Origin: Dasypus novemcinctus
Taxonomy: Eukaryota; Chordata; Mammalia; Cingulata; Dasypodidae
Reading direction: 5' to 3'
NCBI RefSeq assembly: GCF_030445035.2
Contig: NC_080683.1
Coordinates: 119,583,225 to 119,647,224 of the forward strand
DNA length: 64,000 bases
Made by a program: the position numbers and the translations under genes. Of the stretch, positions 46,341-58,655 are shown one piece after another (positions within the stretch are counted from its first letter, which is position 1; each line of letters begins with the position of its first letter). The notes under the pieces were generated by a model. The model worked only from the letters and a program-made list of their open reading frames with translations, was not told where the DNA came from and made no database searches.

Positions 46341-47503
46341 TTTTACTTTTAGTTCACATGTTAGTCCATAATATTTTCTTAGATGTTCATTATTCTTCAA
46401 GTCATTTTATATGTTCTGATTATCATTTTTTAAGAAATAGGGAAAACAGTCAAATGGTTGGTAATTTGTTAGTAGTTTAATAAATTATGTAAGATAATTA
46501 ATAACTGGAAATAACAGAATTTTTCTGAATTTCACCAGAAAATATTAATTAGAATTTAAATAGAAAGAAAACACAAATTTCCACAAACTAAATACTGAGT
46601 AGAGCAAATTAGGGGAACATGCATGGATTTATCTTTCTAATGATGTTTAAAAAGTAGAGATATAACACTCAGGATCATATTTCTATTCCGCCTCTAAGGT
46701 AGAAGCTACGTAGAGTTTCTGGACATCAAATCTATGTCAACATGATGAATGTGTTTAAGGTACAGATATGCTAATGCCATGCAAAATGATATAAGTTCAG
46801 GCTCTTATCCAACTGAAGAGACAACATTTGTCTTCTAGATCAATGTCATGCTTGACCTTAACAACCCATAGTTAGCACCAGTAGATAACCGTAGGTCATG
46901 CTACTTAAGAATGGAAATACCACCCATCTATACCAATTGAAATATCACTGCAAATTATCTTAATTCAATTAGAAAAGCTAGAGGGGCTAGATATCCAAAC
47001 AGTCGCCTAAAGTCAATTTTAAATGGTCTGATTGAATTCCTTACAGTGCATACTCATTTAATGTCTGCAGCACTAAGCCAAGCTCACAGATCCAAAGATG
47101 AGTGAGATATGGGGCCCCCCTTCAAGGAAGAATGATTTCTTAGAATGAAATTTAGTACAGGAATATCAAAGGGTAATTGATGGAAGGCGCTGTTTCTTAC
47201 TGAGCATCAGACTGAATATATAGATCAAACTAAGAATGTTTATTTTGAACAGGAAAGCTAAAAGCCTAGAAATAAAGGTAGGAAGAGAGTTGTAATATTA
47301 ATAGCATGTCAGTAATGACATGTCAGACAGAAGCCACCACATCTGCCCATCTACTGCGTCTTCTACTTGGCAATGATGCATTGTCCTTTTGGTTGATGCT
47401 TAAATATTTCATCAGAAACTGAAAGACCTTAGGATAAAAAGAGCAATGATACAATAAACACACAGATTCTCCTTCTCTCTGTCTCTCACTCTGCCTGTGT
47501 TTC
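46341..47503. other. Unassigned DNA
   Basis: No gene or nameable repeat; AT-rich. Confidence 0.5.
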
Positions 47504-47546
47504 TGTGTGTGTGTGTCTCTTTTTCACACACACACAAACACACACC
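47504..47546. repeat. (TG)n followed by (CA)n, potential hairpin
   Basis: TGTGTGTGTGTGT (47504-47516), a CTCTTTTT spacer, then CACACACACACAAACACACACC. The two dinucleotide runs are reverse complements and can pair, giving a cruciform or a variable-length hairpin. Confidence 0.9.
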
Positions 47547-47559
47547 CCCTCAGAGGCAC

Positions 47560-47900
47560 TGATCCTTGACTTATTATTGTGGTGGCAAAATCAACGTGGA
47601 GCTATATTTGGACTTGGCGATAGAGTCTCCAGAGAGGACGCTGTTCTCGCCCGTGCTTTCAGCGGGAGGGGCCCTGCGTTGGAATAAAATGAGAATAGCC
47701 TGCAATTTGAACCTCAAATTATGAACTCGACTTAAACATGAAAGGATGTTTTGGATAAAGTGATATATTTCTCTATGCTCTTTCATAAATGCTATTGCTT
47801 TAAAGACAGTTAATAGAATGGCGGGACTATGACCCTGTTGAATGTTATTTAAATATCACTTTCACTCAAAGTGAATCGGAAGCAGGCGAGTGTTGTTTAA
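47560..47900. promoter_or_regulatory. Candidate conserved non-coding element
   Basis: Complex sequence without repeat signature. A CpG-bearing core (47590-47680, with AACGTGG, GGCGATAG, GGACGCTG, CTCGCCCG, AGCGGGAG) sits in AT-rich DNA, followed by GTTATTTAAATATCACTTTCAC near 47844. Retained CpGs outside islands can signal constraint. No ORF supports an exon; the ORFs at 47505-47687 and 47574-47786 lack features. Function is inference. Confidence 0.22.
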
Positions 47901-48064
47901 GAAATGCAAGCATAAGAAATCTTTACATTTATGAGAGGTTCCAAGAGTCAACGTGCCTTTTTAAAATTTATTTTTATTTTTATTTTTTTTATTGCTGTGG
48001 GGTTCTCTCTCCTCGAGGGCCTGTAGTGTGATGTGGCTTGGTTAATTATAGTTACTGGCTAACA

Positions 48065-48220
48065 GTTTCTAAGTGCTCTCCACAGCCAGACTGTGCGTTA
48101 GGTGCTTTGCTTGCCTTATCTCATTTAATTCTCACAAAAACACCAGACGTGAGTCTTGTTGTTATTTCCATTTGACACACGAGGCAACTGAGACCCAGCC
48201 AGTCTGCCCAGAAGTTGCCT
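48065..48220 (-). mobile_element. MIR, antisense
   Basis: GTTAGGTGCTTTGCTTGCCTTATCTCATTTAATTCTCACAA, then GTTATTTCCATTTGACACACGAGGCAACTGAGACCC is the antisense MIR core with the usual order and spacing. Well preserved for its age. Confidence 0.85.
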
Positions 48221-51200
48221 CTGGTTATATTGTTCTCCATTGTAATATTAATAGCTATGTTGGGAAAATCATGTGCCCAGGTATTTTTATTAAATGACTT
48301 CACCTACAGTAAAATACTGAGGGTTCCTCCAAGCTTCACACATTATTTGCTCTGTTGCTTCCCTCTGGAGCTGGGGTGGGTGCGGGTGTCTCCCAAACAG
48401 ATTAACTCTTTGTTCTGCACCAACCGTCACTCACAACCTGAGGCAATCTCCTGCCAGTAAGTCTGCGTTCTTTCACATTTCTTATAGATTCAATGCCTGT
48501 TTTTAAATGCTATCCATTGATGTTGCTCTAAACAATCTAGCTTTGGTGTGGTACAATTTCACAAGGATTCCCAGGTGAATAAACTGTTAAACATAGTTGT
48601 TTTTCTAGTCTTCTCTAGAAAGCCTTTTGGAAGTTAAAACTTTAAAAGCATGGCTGAGCCCAAATGAGAACTATTTGAAAGGCAAATAAGAATAATGCTG
48701 TTAAATGCTAAACACCTCCCAATTATTTTTGTGTTACTGTACTTAATTCCACCTGCAGAGACTGGGATTCAATTACTTAGAGCAGAGCATTTAAATCTAG
48801 TATTGGAATCTGGATGGGGATTAAAAGAAATTCTGAGAATGCTTCCCACACGATCTCAGGACCATTACAGGATGCTGGATGCTTTCCAAGCCAGGCATTA
48901 GACACTGATTCTTCTGCCTGGGTTCGGATCACCACTGGATACCTAGGGAAATATGTTCTTGCAGGAATCTGTGTCTGCTTTTTACCCACAACTTTGTAGC
49001 ATGCATAATCTCGAGCAAATCATTTAAAGGAGTAAGAGGGCTAGGCCAGATGACCCATGAGATTCTTGCCATAACTGAAAAATATTGACACTCTAGCTGA
49101 GAATGGTGATTTGTTGAAACTACTGTGTCATTTTGAAGAAACTCATTTATTCTTCCATTATCTGTAGATGATACATCTATACATACTATAAAAATTGTTG
49201 CCATCGCTACTAATAGGAAATACTAAATTCCTTCTTGCCTTGGAATGATTAGTTACCGCATTTCTTTATATTTTGTCACTTCCGAAGAACAGAGGTTTGT
49301 GGCTGATCCAGATGTGGTCAAGGATATCATATAGGTGAGATCCCAGCACAGGTAAAGATGCAGTGCAGAGAAGTAGGAGGAGTCTGGGTTTTTGTTGCCA
49401 ATATTGAGCCACAAAACCAAGGCAAGTAAGAGTCTTCCTCTGGGCATTTTACGTGAGAAATCTTGTCTCTATTTGGGTAAGCACGTTTGTTTAAGTTTCC
49501 TATTTCTTGAAGTGGAATGTACTTCTAACTAATCAAATCCAAGAGTGACTACCCTTTTGGATCAGATGAAGGGGAAGAACTCTGAAATCTAAATGCTAAT
49601 CAATCCTGAGCCGTGGCATTGTTCCAGCCTATTATAATTTTCTGGTGATCAATGAAATGTTTATGTCACCTACTTCAATATCATCCACTTATTTTTCTTA
49701 GTTTCTTTTTCATTTGGTGATAGTTACCAACAATAATGGATAACCTCTGTATCTGCAGTTTAATGGAAATCCTTTTCTCTGGGCTGGCCTTTCTGGATAT
49801 CATTTGGTATTTATTTCCAATTCCCTGCAGGCTTTTCTCTTTCATCATGCACAGATTATGATGAAGGATCAGTATTCCTAGTTAGTTACTTGATGTGAGC
49901 TTTTTGGAGAGTAAACTATTTCAGGGATACTACATGCTGGATTATCAAATCAAAGTGTTGAAAGTGTTTCAAACAAAACAGAAGCATAGTTTACCGACAA
50001 CTTCCAAGTCCCTTGTTGAATCATAGAGGTTAAAAAGAAGTCTATTTTTATACACGGATAATAACATTTGATCTGATTACCACATCTAGCCTTTTGAGAA
50101 TAGTCTATTAGCAATCTGGGATACTTTTGAGATCCCAGGTGCATTGCATAGTTTTTATTTTTAAACTGACTGATTAACTTTGTCAAAATGCTAGAACTGG
50201 CTCATATATCTTAGTTATCATCATGTTTTACAGGAAAACTTAAAATACCTTCCATTAGAAATAAATGTTTTACAGTTCATACAAACATTTGAAACTAACC
50301 CTAGGCCAGCTTCATCCAATCCTCTGAACCCTTCTCTCACATACGCCTGTCTATTGTAGATTCTTCTTCTGGCTGAATATAGATCTGGAGATGGATAAAC
50401 TCCTTATCCATCAGGGCTACCCAATGTATGTCTTGGACAAGTCTAATTGAAACTTCTCGTCGATGAGCTGACATCTTTCTTGTGTTGTTCTACCCATGCT
50501 ATTACCATCCAGTACATATTTCAACATTTTGTTTACATACATATATCTTGAGTCTGTCAAATGCTTTATTACATATCTATTGCATTGCAACAATTTAACA
50601 TCTAGTCACTTTCTCAGAACATGTGAATATGGATAGTCTGCTGTTACTGGTGTCTAGTAAACTCGTGTTGTCTCCTGGTGATTGTCATTCCTCTTTTCTA
50701 TACTCATAAATCATCTTCTTAATGTGCACACCTAGATTGTTGTCTGGGATCAATGTCAAACAAGTTCACGTCAAGTTTACAGAATCTCTTGGAACATAAA
50801 AACAGTTGTTAAGTCTATACATTCCATAAAAATGCGTAATACACCTCACCGTAAAAAAGAAAAATAAGATTCCTTATAATTTTCAAAGTACATGTGTTTG
50901 GCCTTGGGTATAGTTTATAGTAAGGATTTTCCAATTTTGTCAACCTTACTAAAAGGAAGATTATTTCTTAAATTAGCTGAATGGTATTTTGGAATGGGTA
51001 AAAATGAAATATATTTATTATTCCTAAAATGTAAAAATAAAATGTAGAGATAATATCCATGTGCAGCTTATCTCTTTTCGGTTTGAAGTCATCTGAAATA
51101 GTAGCTTCAGCCTAACCTGTTATGGTCTTTCCCCAGTGTCCCTCCTTCTGTTTTTAGGAGCTTGTGCTGGGACTTTTCTCCCTCTTCTCTAAGGAATTCC

Positions 51201-52107
51201 ATCTCTGATCTCCCACGTGATCAGATCCCAAGCCCTGCTGGGATCTGCAACATCTGAACTGGCAGATGGGATGAAAAGGGAGAGGAAGAGAAACACTGCT
51301 GGGCACACATGATTCTTCACATGGGGTCAGTTGACTGGTCTTAATAAGATATCTCAGCCCCTGCTTACCTCTCCTGACCCCACATCTCACTCAACTTTAG
51401 GTTCTTAATAGAGCCCATGTTAGTCTTTACTCGAAATGCCATTATTTCTTATGAAAAAATTTATATTATAAATATTTACATTTTAATTATCATTTTTAAT
51501 TATTATGTTTATATTATAACTGTTATGGTATGTTATAAAATACTTGGTATGGTTGAGGTAACTTTCTTTGGAAATAAAGGTGCAATATAATAGTAATAAT
51601 AATAATAGAATATGCCATTTATTATGCCCTTAGGAAGTGAGTGATATATATTGTTTTAAATTCAAACAATAACCATAACCACAAAATTTTATTGGATGCC
51701 TTTATGTGCTCATGAAAATTTTCAAGTCATAGGAGAGGGACTCATCAGTCAAATAATCACAGAAATGAATATGTAATTAGGGACTTTAAGTGTCATGAAG
51801 GGAAGTCCAGGTGCTAGTAGAATTTTTAACGGAAGGATTTGCTTTGGCCCAGGCAGGTTAGTGAAGGTTTCCCTGGAAAGATAAACTTTGACTTGAGATG
51901 TAAAAGATATGTAGGAGTTAAGGATGAAATGAGGGAAGGGGCTAGTATTGCAGAAACAGGAACAGCATGAAGAAACCCTAAAATGGGAAAGAAGAAGGAC
52001 CAAAAAGAGGACCAGAATGGTTAAAACAGAGTGTGAGGGCGATGTAACCTGAGAAGTGTGGGTACACTGGAGAAGGCTTAGCAACCTGCTCTCTAAGGAA
52101 ATAACAC
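48221..52107. other. Largely single-copy-like DNA, no gene seen
   Basis: No gene is supported. About 48750-48890 and about 51780-52080 have the wording of old interspersed repeats (the latter with GGAAAGATAAACTTTGACTTGAG and GGAACAGCATGAAG) that I cannot classify. All ORFs here are under about 115 codons and show no domain. Confidence 0.45.
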
Positions 52108-52312
52108 AAAAGGGAGAGAAAGGAGAGAGAAAGAGAAAGAGTGAAAGGGGGGAAGGGAGAGATAGAAAAGGAGGAAGGGAGGGAGAGAGAAAAGGGGAGA
52201 AGGAGACAGAGAAGGAGAGGGTCTGAGAGAGTGAGGGAGAAAGAGGGAAAGAAAAGAGAGGGAGGGTGGAAGGATGGGGGAGAGGATTTGGGAAAAGTCG
52301 GAGGGAGATCCA
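52108..52312. repeat. Polypurine (GA-rich) tract
   Basis: About 200 bases almost entirely of A and G on the plus strand, with only a few pyrimidine interruptions (for example TGAAAG, GATAG, GTCTGAG). Such tracts can adopt triplex (H-DNA) structure and vary in length. The ORF 52141-52401 (E/K/R/G-rich) is a direct product of the repeat. Confidence 0.93.
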
Positions 52313-53214
52313 GTTCTACTGAAGTTGTCTATTCATTGTCTATTTCATGTCAGGGTGGTAATTTGAAAGTCTCCCTAGCCTTTGGTGAGATTGTGCTTTG
52401 ATTATGATGGACTGGGCAGGGAAGATAACCTGTCTAGCTGGGACAAGTGGTGCCAAGTGAGAAAGGACACAGATAGGACACATTAAACTCGACATATTCA
52501 AAAAGGCCTGAAGTGACTGACTACATCTTCCATAAGGAAGCCCAGAAAATGGAAGAGCCAGCTTGGAACATGGCGGCAGGACAGGGGTTGGGAGGGCTCT
52601 TCCCTCTGAAGACATTATACAGACTAGCCAGCTGTCAGGGTTTCACGTTTACACATCTCTGAACTCAAGCCTGACCTCAAAATGATAGAAAATAAAGAGT
52701 AACTAAGGAATTATAAAACACCGAACACTAGGTCAATAAAGTGTATATTTTTCAAGTATTATGTAGGAGGTGTGCATACAAATCTATTAAATGAAGAGTG
52801 GAGAAAAGCAATGAAACGTTAAAGCTCCGGTTCAAAATAGCAAATACAAAAACACATCAACAAAGCACCCAGATGAATATGAAATGTCCAGTTTTGAAAG
52901 TGTGACACAATTTTAAAAGGAATTAATTGCTTGTTCACTTCAATCTGAAGGCCCCAAGGGTGCTGCTCCTTTTACAGGAGGGGAGAAAATCCCAACCACC
53001 CCAGAATATTGCTTAATCAACTCAAGAGACATTTAATCCATGATACTGAAGCAAGGGGTGTTTCCACTTAGGATGTCGGAAGATTTCAAACATTGCTGAG
53101 AAGCTCGAGTGAATGCAAAACAAACAAGGGCTACATTTAACCCTGGAGTGGAGTAGACATGCTCCAACATTTAGATAGGATGTACCACTTAAAAAGATTT
53201 AAATCTGCTCCAAT
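52313..53214. other. Unassigned DNA
   Basis: No gene or nameable repeat. GAACATGGCGGCAGG near 52566 matches a YY1-type site, but no promoter context is visible. Confidence 0.45.
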
Positions 53215-53400
53215 AGTCACAACCCTCCAGTTAGGATATTAGTATTAATCCCCTTTTTAAATAAAAGGTATGAGTATTAGCCCACTTTTTAAATAAGTAA
53301 ACTGAGGCAGAACGTTGTTGAGTGGCAGTTTAAAAGTTGCAGTAGAAGGATTTGCCCTTTGGTCAGGACTTCATTCCTTTGAAATGCACTGCCTCATCTC
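53215..53400 (-). mobile_element. MIR, antisense, with a small internal duplication
   Basis: The antisense MIR word TTTAAATAAGTAAACTGAGGCAGA (53288-53311) is followed by the matching right part. The preceding block (TTAGTATTAATCCCCTTTTTAAATAA, 53240-53265) and the next (GAGTATTAGCCCACTTTTTAAATAA, 53272-53296) are two versions of the same segment, so the core is partly duplicated. Confidence 0.6.
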
Positions 53401-54174
53401 CCGAGCCACGTGATGGGCCTCACCAGGATAATTTATTTCCAAGAACAGAGTGCTTTGCTGTTCAGCAAAGACATTTTTACTTTCTGTATTGTAGCACTGT
53501 GTCTGTTACTAATGTAGTATGAAATATGTATCCTGACCGCACTAGCATTAAACACAATGCCGTGTCCTGTGTTTCCTTACCAGATGTTCTTTAGCATGTA
53601 AGTGTGTTAAAGAAGAGCGATAAACCTAATAAATTTATATAGAAACCTATTAGTAAAGAATTATGCACAGGAAATTCAACTTCAGTTTGGAATTCTTATT
53701 TTTGCCCATAGGTTTTGCTCTACCTTCACTCATTCATACTTGTAAGAGAACTATGTTTAACCTACTTTTGGCAGTAGCACTTATGTTTGCACTAAGAAAA
53801 GATAAGTATAGGCAGTTTTTACCCGAAATTCTGTCACTAATTCAACTCTAATAAAGATATTCTGTGCATCCTATTCTCATGTCTTTAAAATGGAAGTGTA
53901 ATATAGTTGGTTAAGTGCCAATCTAAGTTTTAATCTGATTTTATTCCTTGAGAAAAATTATTGACTTTCTAGAAACTTAAATGATGTGTTAGTGAAAAGG
54001 GAAATGGAAGATTAAGTAATTTCCCCATGTGAAATTTACTTGAATATTATTTAGCTGCTGGAAAATATAGGCATGACTTAAAGAGGCATAGATAGAGTAA
54101 AAAGTAGCTTTATTCCCAAATTGAAAAAATAAGTGCTCACTGAACATTTAAATAATATAATAAAGAACTTAGTA
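53401..54174. other. Unassigned AT-rich DNA
   Basis: No gene or nameable repeat. Confidence 0.5.
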
Positions 54175-55227
54175 ATGAATACAATAAAAATCATTTAACT
54201 ATTAGCATAGTCAAAACCACCTTTAAAATTTCAAAGACTATCTTTCTAGACACTTTCCAATGATATACATGAGTAACATAAAACAAAATAATGTAATTCA
54301 GATGACCTCGCAGGCACACTTTTGGACATGTCTTTGGGTGGACATAAGCACATGGTTTCTGTTGAGCAGACTGCTAAGGGCAGAATAGCTATGTCAAAGG
54401 GTCCTCATATCTTCTGTTTTGGTCTAAGTTGTCAATGTCACGCCAGTTCACATTCCCCTCAGCAGTGGGTGACAGCTTACCCTTTTATTGGGCTCCATTT
54501 ATATGTTAGCCATTCATGTCGGTTTGCAGTGATACTGCATTGCGGTTTCATTTTGTACTTCCCAGATAATGAATAATATTGAGCAGTTTTTCAAATGTTT
54601 ATGAGCTGTTTGTATTACCTCTTTGTTAAGTTCATGTTCATATGTTGCATGTTTGTCTAATGGGTTGTCTGATTATACCTTATTGATAATTAAAGTCTAA
54701 TTATAAATGATCAATTTTACCAAATCCATCTGCCCTCGTCCCCTCTTTTGTGTTGTTATTTCCATGGATTTTAGTTATATGCACATTTGAAAATTTATGG
54801 GGCATTTATTTTTATTCATTCTTAATTTCTATGTATTTGGTGTTTCTTTTCATTTCTTCCTGCATTTCTATCCTTTCTCCTGCCATTATTTCCTTATGAA
54901 TGAACAATCGGCCTTAGCATGACATGCAGATCTTCTAGCAACATTTCTTCTCAGTTTCTCTTTTCTTGAGAATGTCTTTAAATTGCTTTCGTATTTCAGA
55001 GACATAATGGCAGGGCATAGGATTCTGAAGGGACATTTATTTGCTTTCAGCACTTTAGATATGTCATGTTGTCTTCTAGCTCCTGTTGTTTCTATAGACA
55101 TGTCAGTTGTCAGTTAATTGTTACTCCTTTGAAGACTGCGTACTTTCCCTCTGGGTGCATAGAATAAGAAATGTACTATTTGCCTTTGGTTTTCAGCATT
55201 TTCACTATGATGTACCTAGGAGTACTT

Positions 55228-55624
55228 TTTTAAAGATTTATTTATTTACTGTATTTTTCTTTATTTATTCCCTCATCCCCCAGATGATTCTCTCGTCTGT
55301 CTGCTCGTTGTTTGTTTTTGTTTTTTTCTGCTTGCCTTCTGCAGGAGGCACTGGGAACCGAACCTGGGACCTCCCAGGTGAGAGGCAAATGCCCAGCGGC
55401 CTGAGCCATGTCTGCTCCCCGTGGGTTGCAGCGTCTGTTAGCTTGTGATATCTGCTTGTTAGGGTGGAGGTGGTGTCTAGCTCACTGTGGTTGGGGTGGC
55501 ATCTAGCTCAATTGCAGTGCGGCAGTGTCTCTTGCCTATTTTTTTATGAGGCACCAGGACCCGAGTCCAGGACCTCCCATGTGGTAGGCAGGTACCCAAC
55601 TGGTTGAGCCACAGCTGCTTCCCC
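55228..55624 (-). mobile_element. Dimeric DAS-type SINE, antisense
   Basis: The plus strand begins with T-rich tail sequence (AAAGATTTATTTATTTACTG) and ends CCACAGCTGCTTCCCC. Two tRNA-related monomers lie in tandem: one at about 55342-55419 (CTGGGACCTCCCAGGTGAG...GAGCCATGTCTGCTCCCC) and one at about 55550-55624 (AGGACCTCCCATGTGGTAGG...GAGCCACAGCTGCTTCCCC). A 130-nt linker with a roughly repeated unit (GGTGTCTAGCTCA / GGCATCTAGCTCA) joins them. It sits inside antisense L1 ORF1 sequence. No clear target duplication was seen. Confidence 0.88.
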
Positions 55625-55689
55625 TAAATGTATTTTTTTATTTGAAACTTATTATATATCCCAATTGAGGTTTGTAGGGATTCTTGATT

Positions 55690-55760
55690 CTGTGACTTGA
55701 TGTTGTTTTTTTTTTTTTCCATACTGTATTTTTTTTTTTTGTCATACTGTATTTTCTTTT
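55690..55760. repeat. T-runs with duplicated CATACTGTATTTT
   Basis: Two poly(T) runs are each followed by CATACTGTATTTT (55721-55733 and 55743-55755), a 22-bp tandem duplication with slippage. Within old L1 sequence. Confidence 0.85.
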
Positions 55761-56314
55761 GACATGGCTATTTTGTGTATTGAATTCCAGTTATGGTGTA
55801 TTAAAATGCTATAGAGACTACATGTGATATTACCTTTCAACTATGTGTTTGCACTTTCATTTGCCAAGCAGACAGAGAGGGCACTGACCACCTCTATTTA
55901 ATTAGGGTATAGGCTGAGTTATGTGCATGTTGCCCTTTCCATGATGGCTCATTTACCTTTCTTTGTCCCTGTTTTTGGGATCTAGCTCTCCTGGTTTTGA
56001 GCATATTGAGATTACTAGCCGCCTCCCCCAGGGATCCCTGTTTACAGCTTTTCAAAAGATGGCCGTTAACTAAGATTTGTATTCTGGGGGTTTGTGGTTT
56101 AGTCTTTTAGCCTCCTTCCTTGCTCGCTTTCATAATTCAGCAAACTCCTTGTGAAGGAGCTTGCCATGTGTTTACAGCCCAGAGATCTTCAATTTTGTCA
56201 TTCTAGTAGCAGGTTTCTGCTCCTGCAAAACCCAGATTATCATCTTCTAGCTACATCCAAAATCAGCAAAGTTTCCAGGAGTGATGTTGCTACATATTGC
56301 CAGTATACCAATTA

Positions 56315-56466
56315 TGCATAACAAAATATTGCTTCATAACAAATTACCACACATTTAGCAACCTAAACTGGCTCGTGTTTATTATCTCATCATTTCTGTG
56401 GGTCCGGAGCTTGGGTCCAGTTTAGCCTGGTCCTTCCACAGGACTCAATGAGCCTGCCATCTTTGA
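56315..56466 (-). mobile_element. MLT1-like LTR fragment, antisense
   Basis: CATAACAAATTACCACACATTTAGCAACCTAAACTGG, then TTATTATCTCATCATTTCTGTGGGTCCGGAGC is the antisense MLT1 start. It is cut at 56467 by the tail of the next L1. No right-hand remainder was found beyond 63494. Confidence 0.6.
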
Positions 56467-58655
56467 AAAAAAATTTCTTTATTACATAAGTTTTGGGTTT
56501 ACAAAACAATCATGCATAAAATACAGGAATCCCATGCACCATCTTGTCAACAACACTTTGCACTGATGTGGAAATTATAGCATTTTTAAAATAATTGCAC
56601 TAATTTTAATGGTAGTTACTCTTATTACAATTAATGAAAGATTATTAAAAGAAAACTATTAACTATTATCCATAAGTTACATTAGGTGTATTTTTTCCTA
56701 TATACCCCTGATTATTAACACCTCGTATTAGTATCATATATTTGTTATAATTCATGAAAGAATACTCTTATACTGTGAACTATAGTTCATCATCTACAAT
56801 AAATTTCACTGTGGTGGGGTTTACTCTGTTGTACAGTTTCATATTTTATCTTTTAATTTTTATTCTAGTGTTATATATGCCCTACAGTTTCCCCTTTATA
56901 CCACATTCACATATATAGTTCAGTGCTGTTGATTAAACTCATAATAACATGCTACCACACTACTGTCCATTTCCAAACCTTTACAAATAGAAATTCTGAA
57001 CAAATTAAGCATCAATTCCAACCCCAATCTATTTCCTGGTAACCTATACTCTAGATTCTAAGTCTCTGATTTTGCTTCCTGTAATTAGTTCATAACATTG
57101 AGATCATACAATATTTGTCCTTTTGTGTCTGGCTTATTTCACTCAACATAATGACCTCAAGGTTGATCCATGTTGTCACATGAATCAAGACTTCATTTCT
57201 TTTTACAGATGAATAATATTCCATATATGCATATACCATATATTGTTTATCCATTCATTGGTAGATAGACACTTGGGTTGCTTCTGTCTATGGTAATTGT
57301 GAATAATGCCACTATGAGCATTGGTATGCAAATATCTGTTTGACTCATTGCTTTCAACTCTTCTGAGTACATAGGTAGTAGCAGGATTGTGGGATCATAT
57401 GGTAATTCTGTACTTTGCTTGCTGATGACCTGCCAAACTGTTTTTCCATGGCAGCTGCACCATTTTACATTCCTACCAGTAGTGAATGAGTGTACCTATC
57501 TCTCCACATTCTCTCCAACACTTATAGTTTTCTGTGTGTTTTTTTTAATAGTAGCCATTCAAGTAGGTGTGAAATGATATCTCATTGTGGTTTTGATTTG
57601 AATTTCCCTAGTAAGTAGTAATGTTGAGCATCACTCAATGTACTTTTTTAGCCATTTGCATATTCTCTTTCGGGAAATGTCTTTTCAAGTCTTTTGCCCA
57701 TTTTTAAATTGAGTTGTTTGTTTTTTTATTGTGAAGTTGTAGGATTTCTTTATATATCCTAGATATCAAACCTTTATTGGATATGTGTTTCCCAAATATT
57801 TTCTCCAGATGAAGAGTTGTCTTTTCACTTTGGTGACAAAGTCCTTTGATACACAAAAGTCTTTAATTTGAGGAGGTCCCACTTACCTATTTTTTCTTTC
57901 ATTGTTTGTGCTTTGGGAAAAAAAGTCTAAGAAACAATTGTCTATCACAACACCTTGAATATCTTTCCCTACATTTTATTTTAGAAGTTTTACATTCTTA
58001 TATTTAGGTCTTTGATCCATTTTAAGTTAATTTTTGTATATGGTGTGGGATGGGGGTTCTCCCTCATTCTTTTGCATATAGATATCCAGTTCTACCACCA
58101 CTATCTGTTGAAGAGACTACTCTTTCCCATTTGAGTGGACTGTGAGCCTTGTCAAAATTCACTTTGCCCAGATGTAAGGGCCTATTTCTGAACTCTCAGC
58201 TTGATTCCATTGGTCAATATATTTATCCATGTGCTGGTACAATGCGGTTTTGACCACTGTAGCTTTAATAAAATTTAAAGTCAGGAAATGTGAGTCTTAC
58301 TAAGTTCTTCTTTTTCAGGATGTTTTTAGCTATTCAGGGTCATTTACCCTTCAAAAAATTTTTGAAAACTGTCCTTCCACTTCTGAAAAGTAGGCTGTTA
58401 GAATTTCAATTGGGATTATGCTGAATCTATAATCAATTTGGGTTATCGTAATGATATTTAATCTTTCAATCCATGAACATGGACTATCTTTCCATTTATT
58501 TATATTTTCTTTTTGATTTCTTTTCACAATATTCTGCAGTTATCTGTGAACAAGTCCTTTGTTAAATTTATCCCTATTTTCATCTTTTTATTATTATTGT
58601 AAATGGATTTTTTCCTTAATTTCTTCCTCAGATTGTTTATTACTAGTGCATAGAA

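Larger units (their letters stand above)
54175..56310 (-). mobile_element. Old L1 lacking ORF2 (HAL1-like), antisense
   Basis: 54175-54720 is antisense 3' UTR (CAGTTCACATTCCCCTCAGCA, GATAATGAATAATATTGAGCA, GTTGCATGTTTGTCTAATGGG). From about 54725 the text is antisense ORF1 and its surroundings (TTTCTCTTTTCTTGAGAATGTC, GTTGTCTTCTAGCTCCTGTTG, TTTTCAGCATTTTCACTATGATG), continuing after the SINE at 55625. The 3.8 kb of ORF2 expected between them is missing. That is the HAL1 (half-L1) layout, although a deletion in an ordinary L1 gives the same picture. The part right of about 55800 is a presumed 5' region. Confidence 0.55.

Noticed and set aside
52141..52401. Charged E/K/R-rich protein
   Set aside because: It is a direct reading of the polypurine tract.
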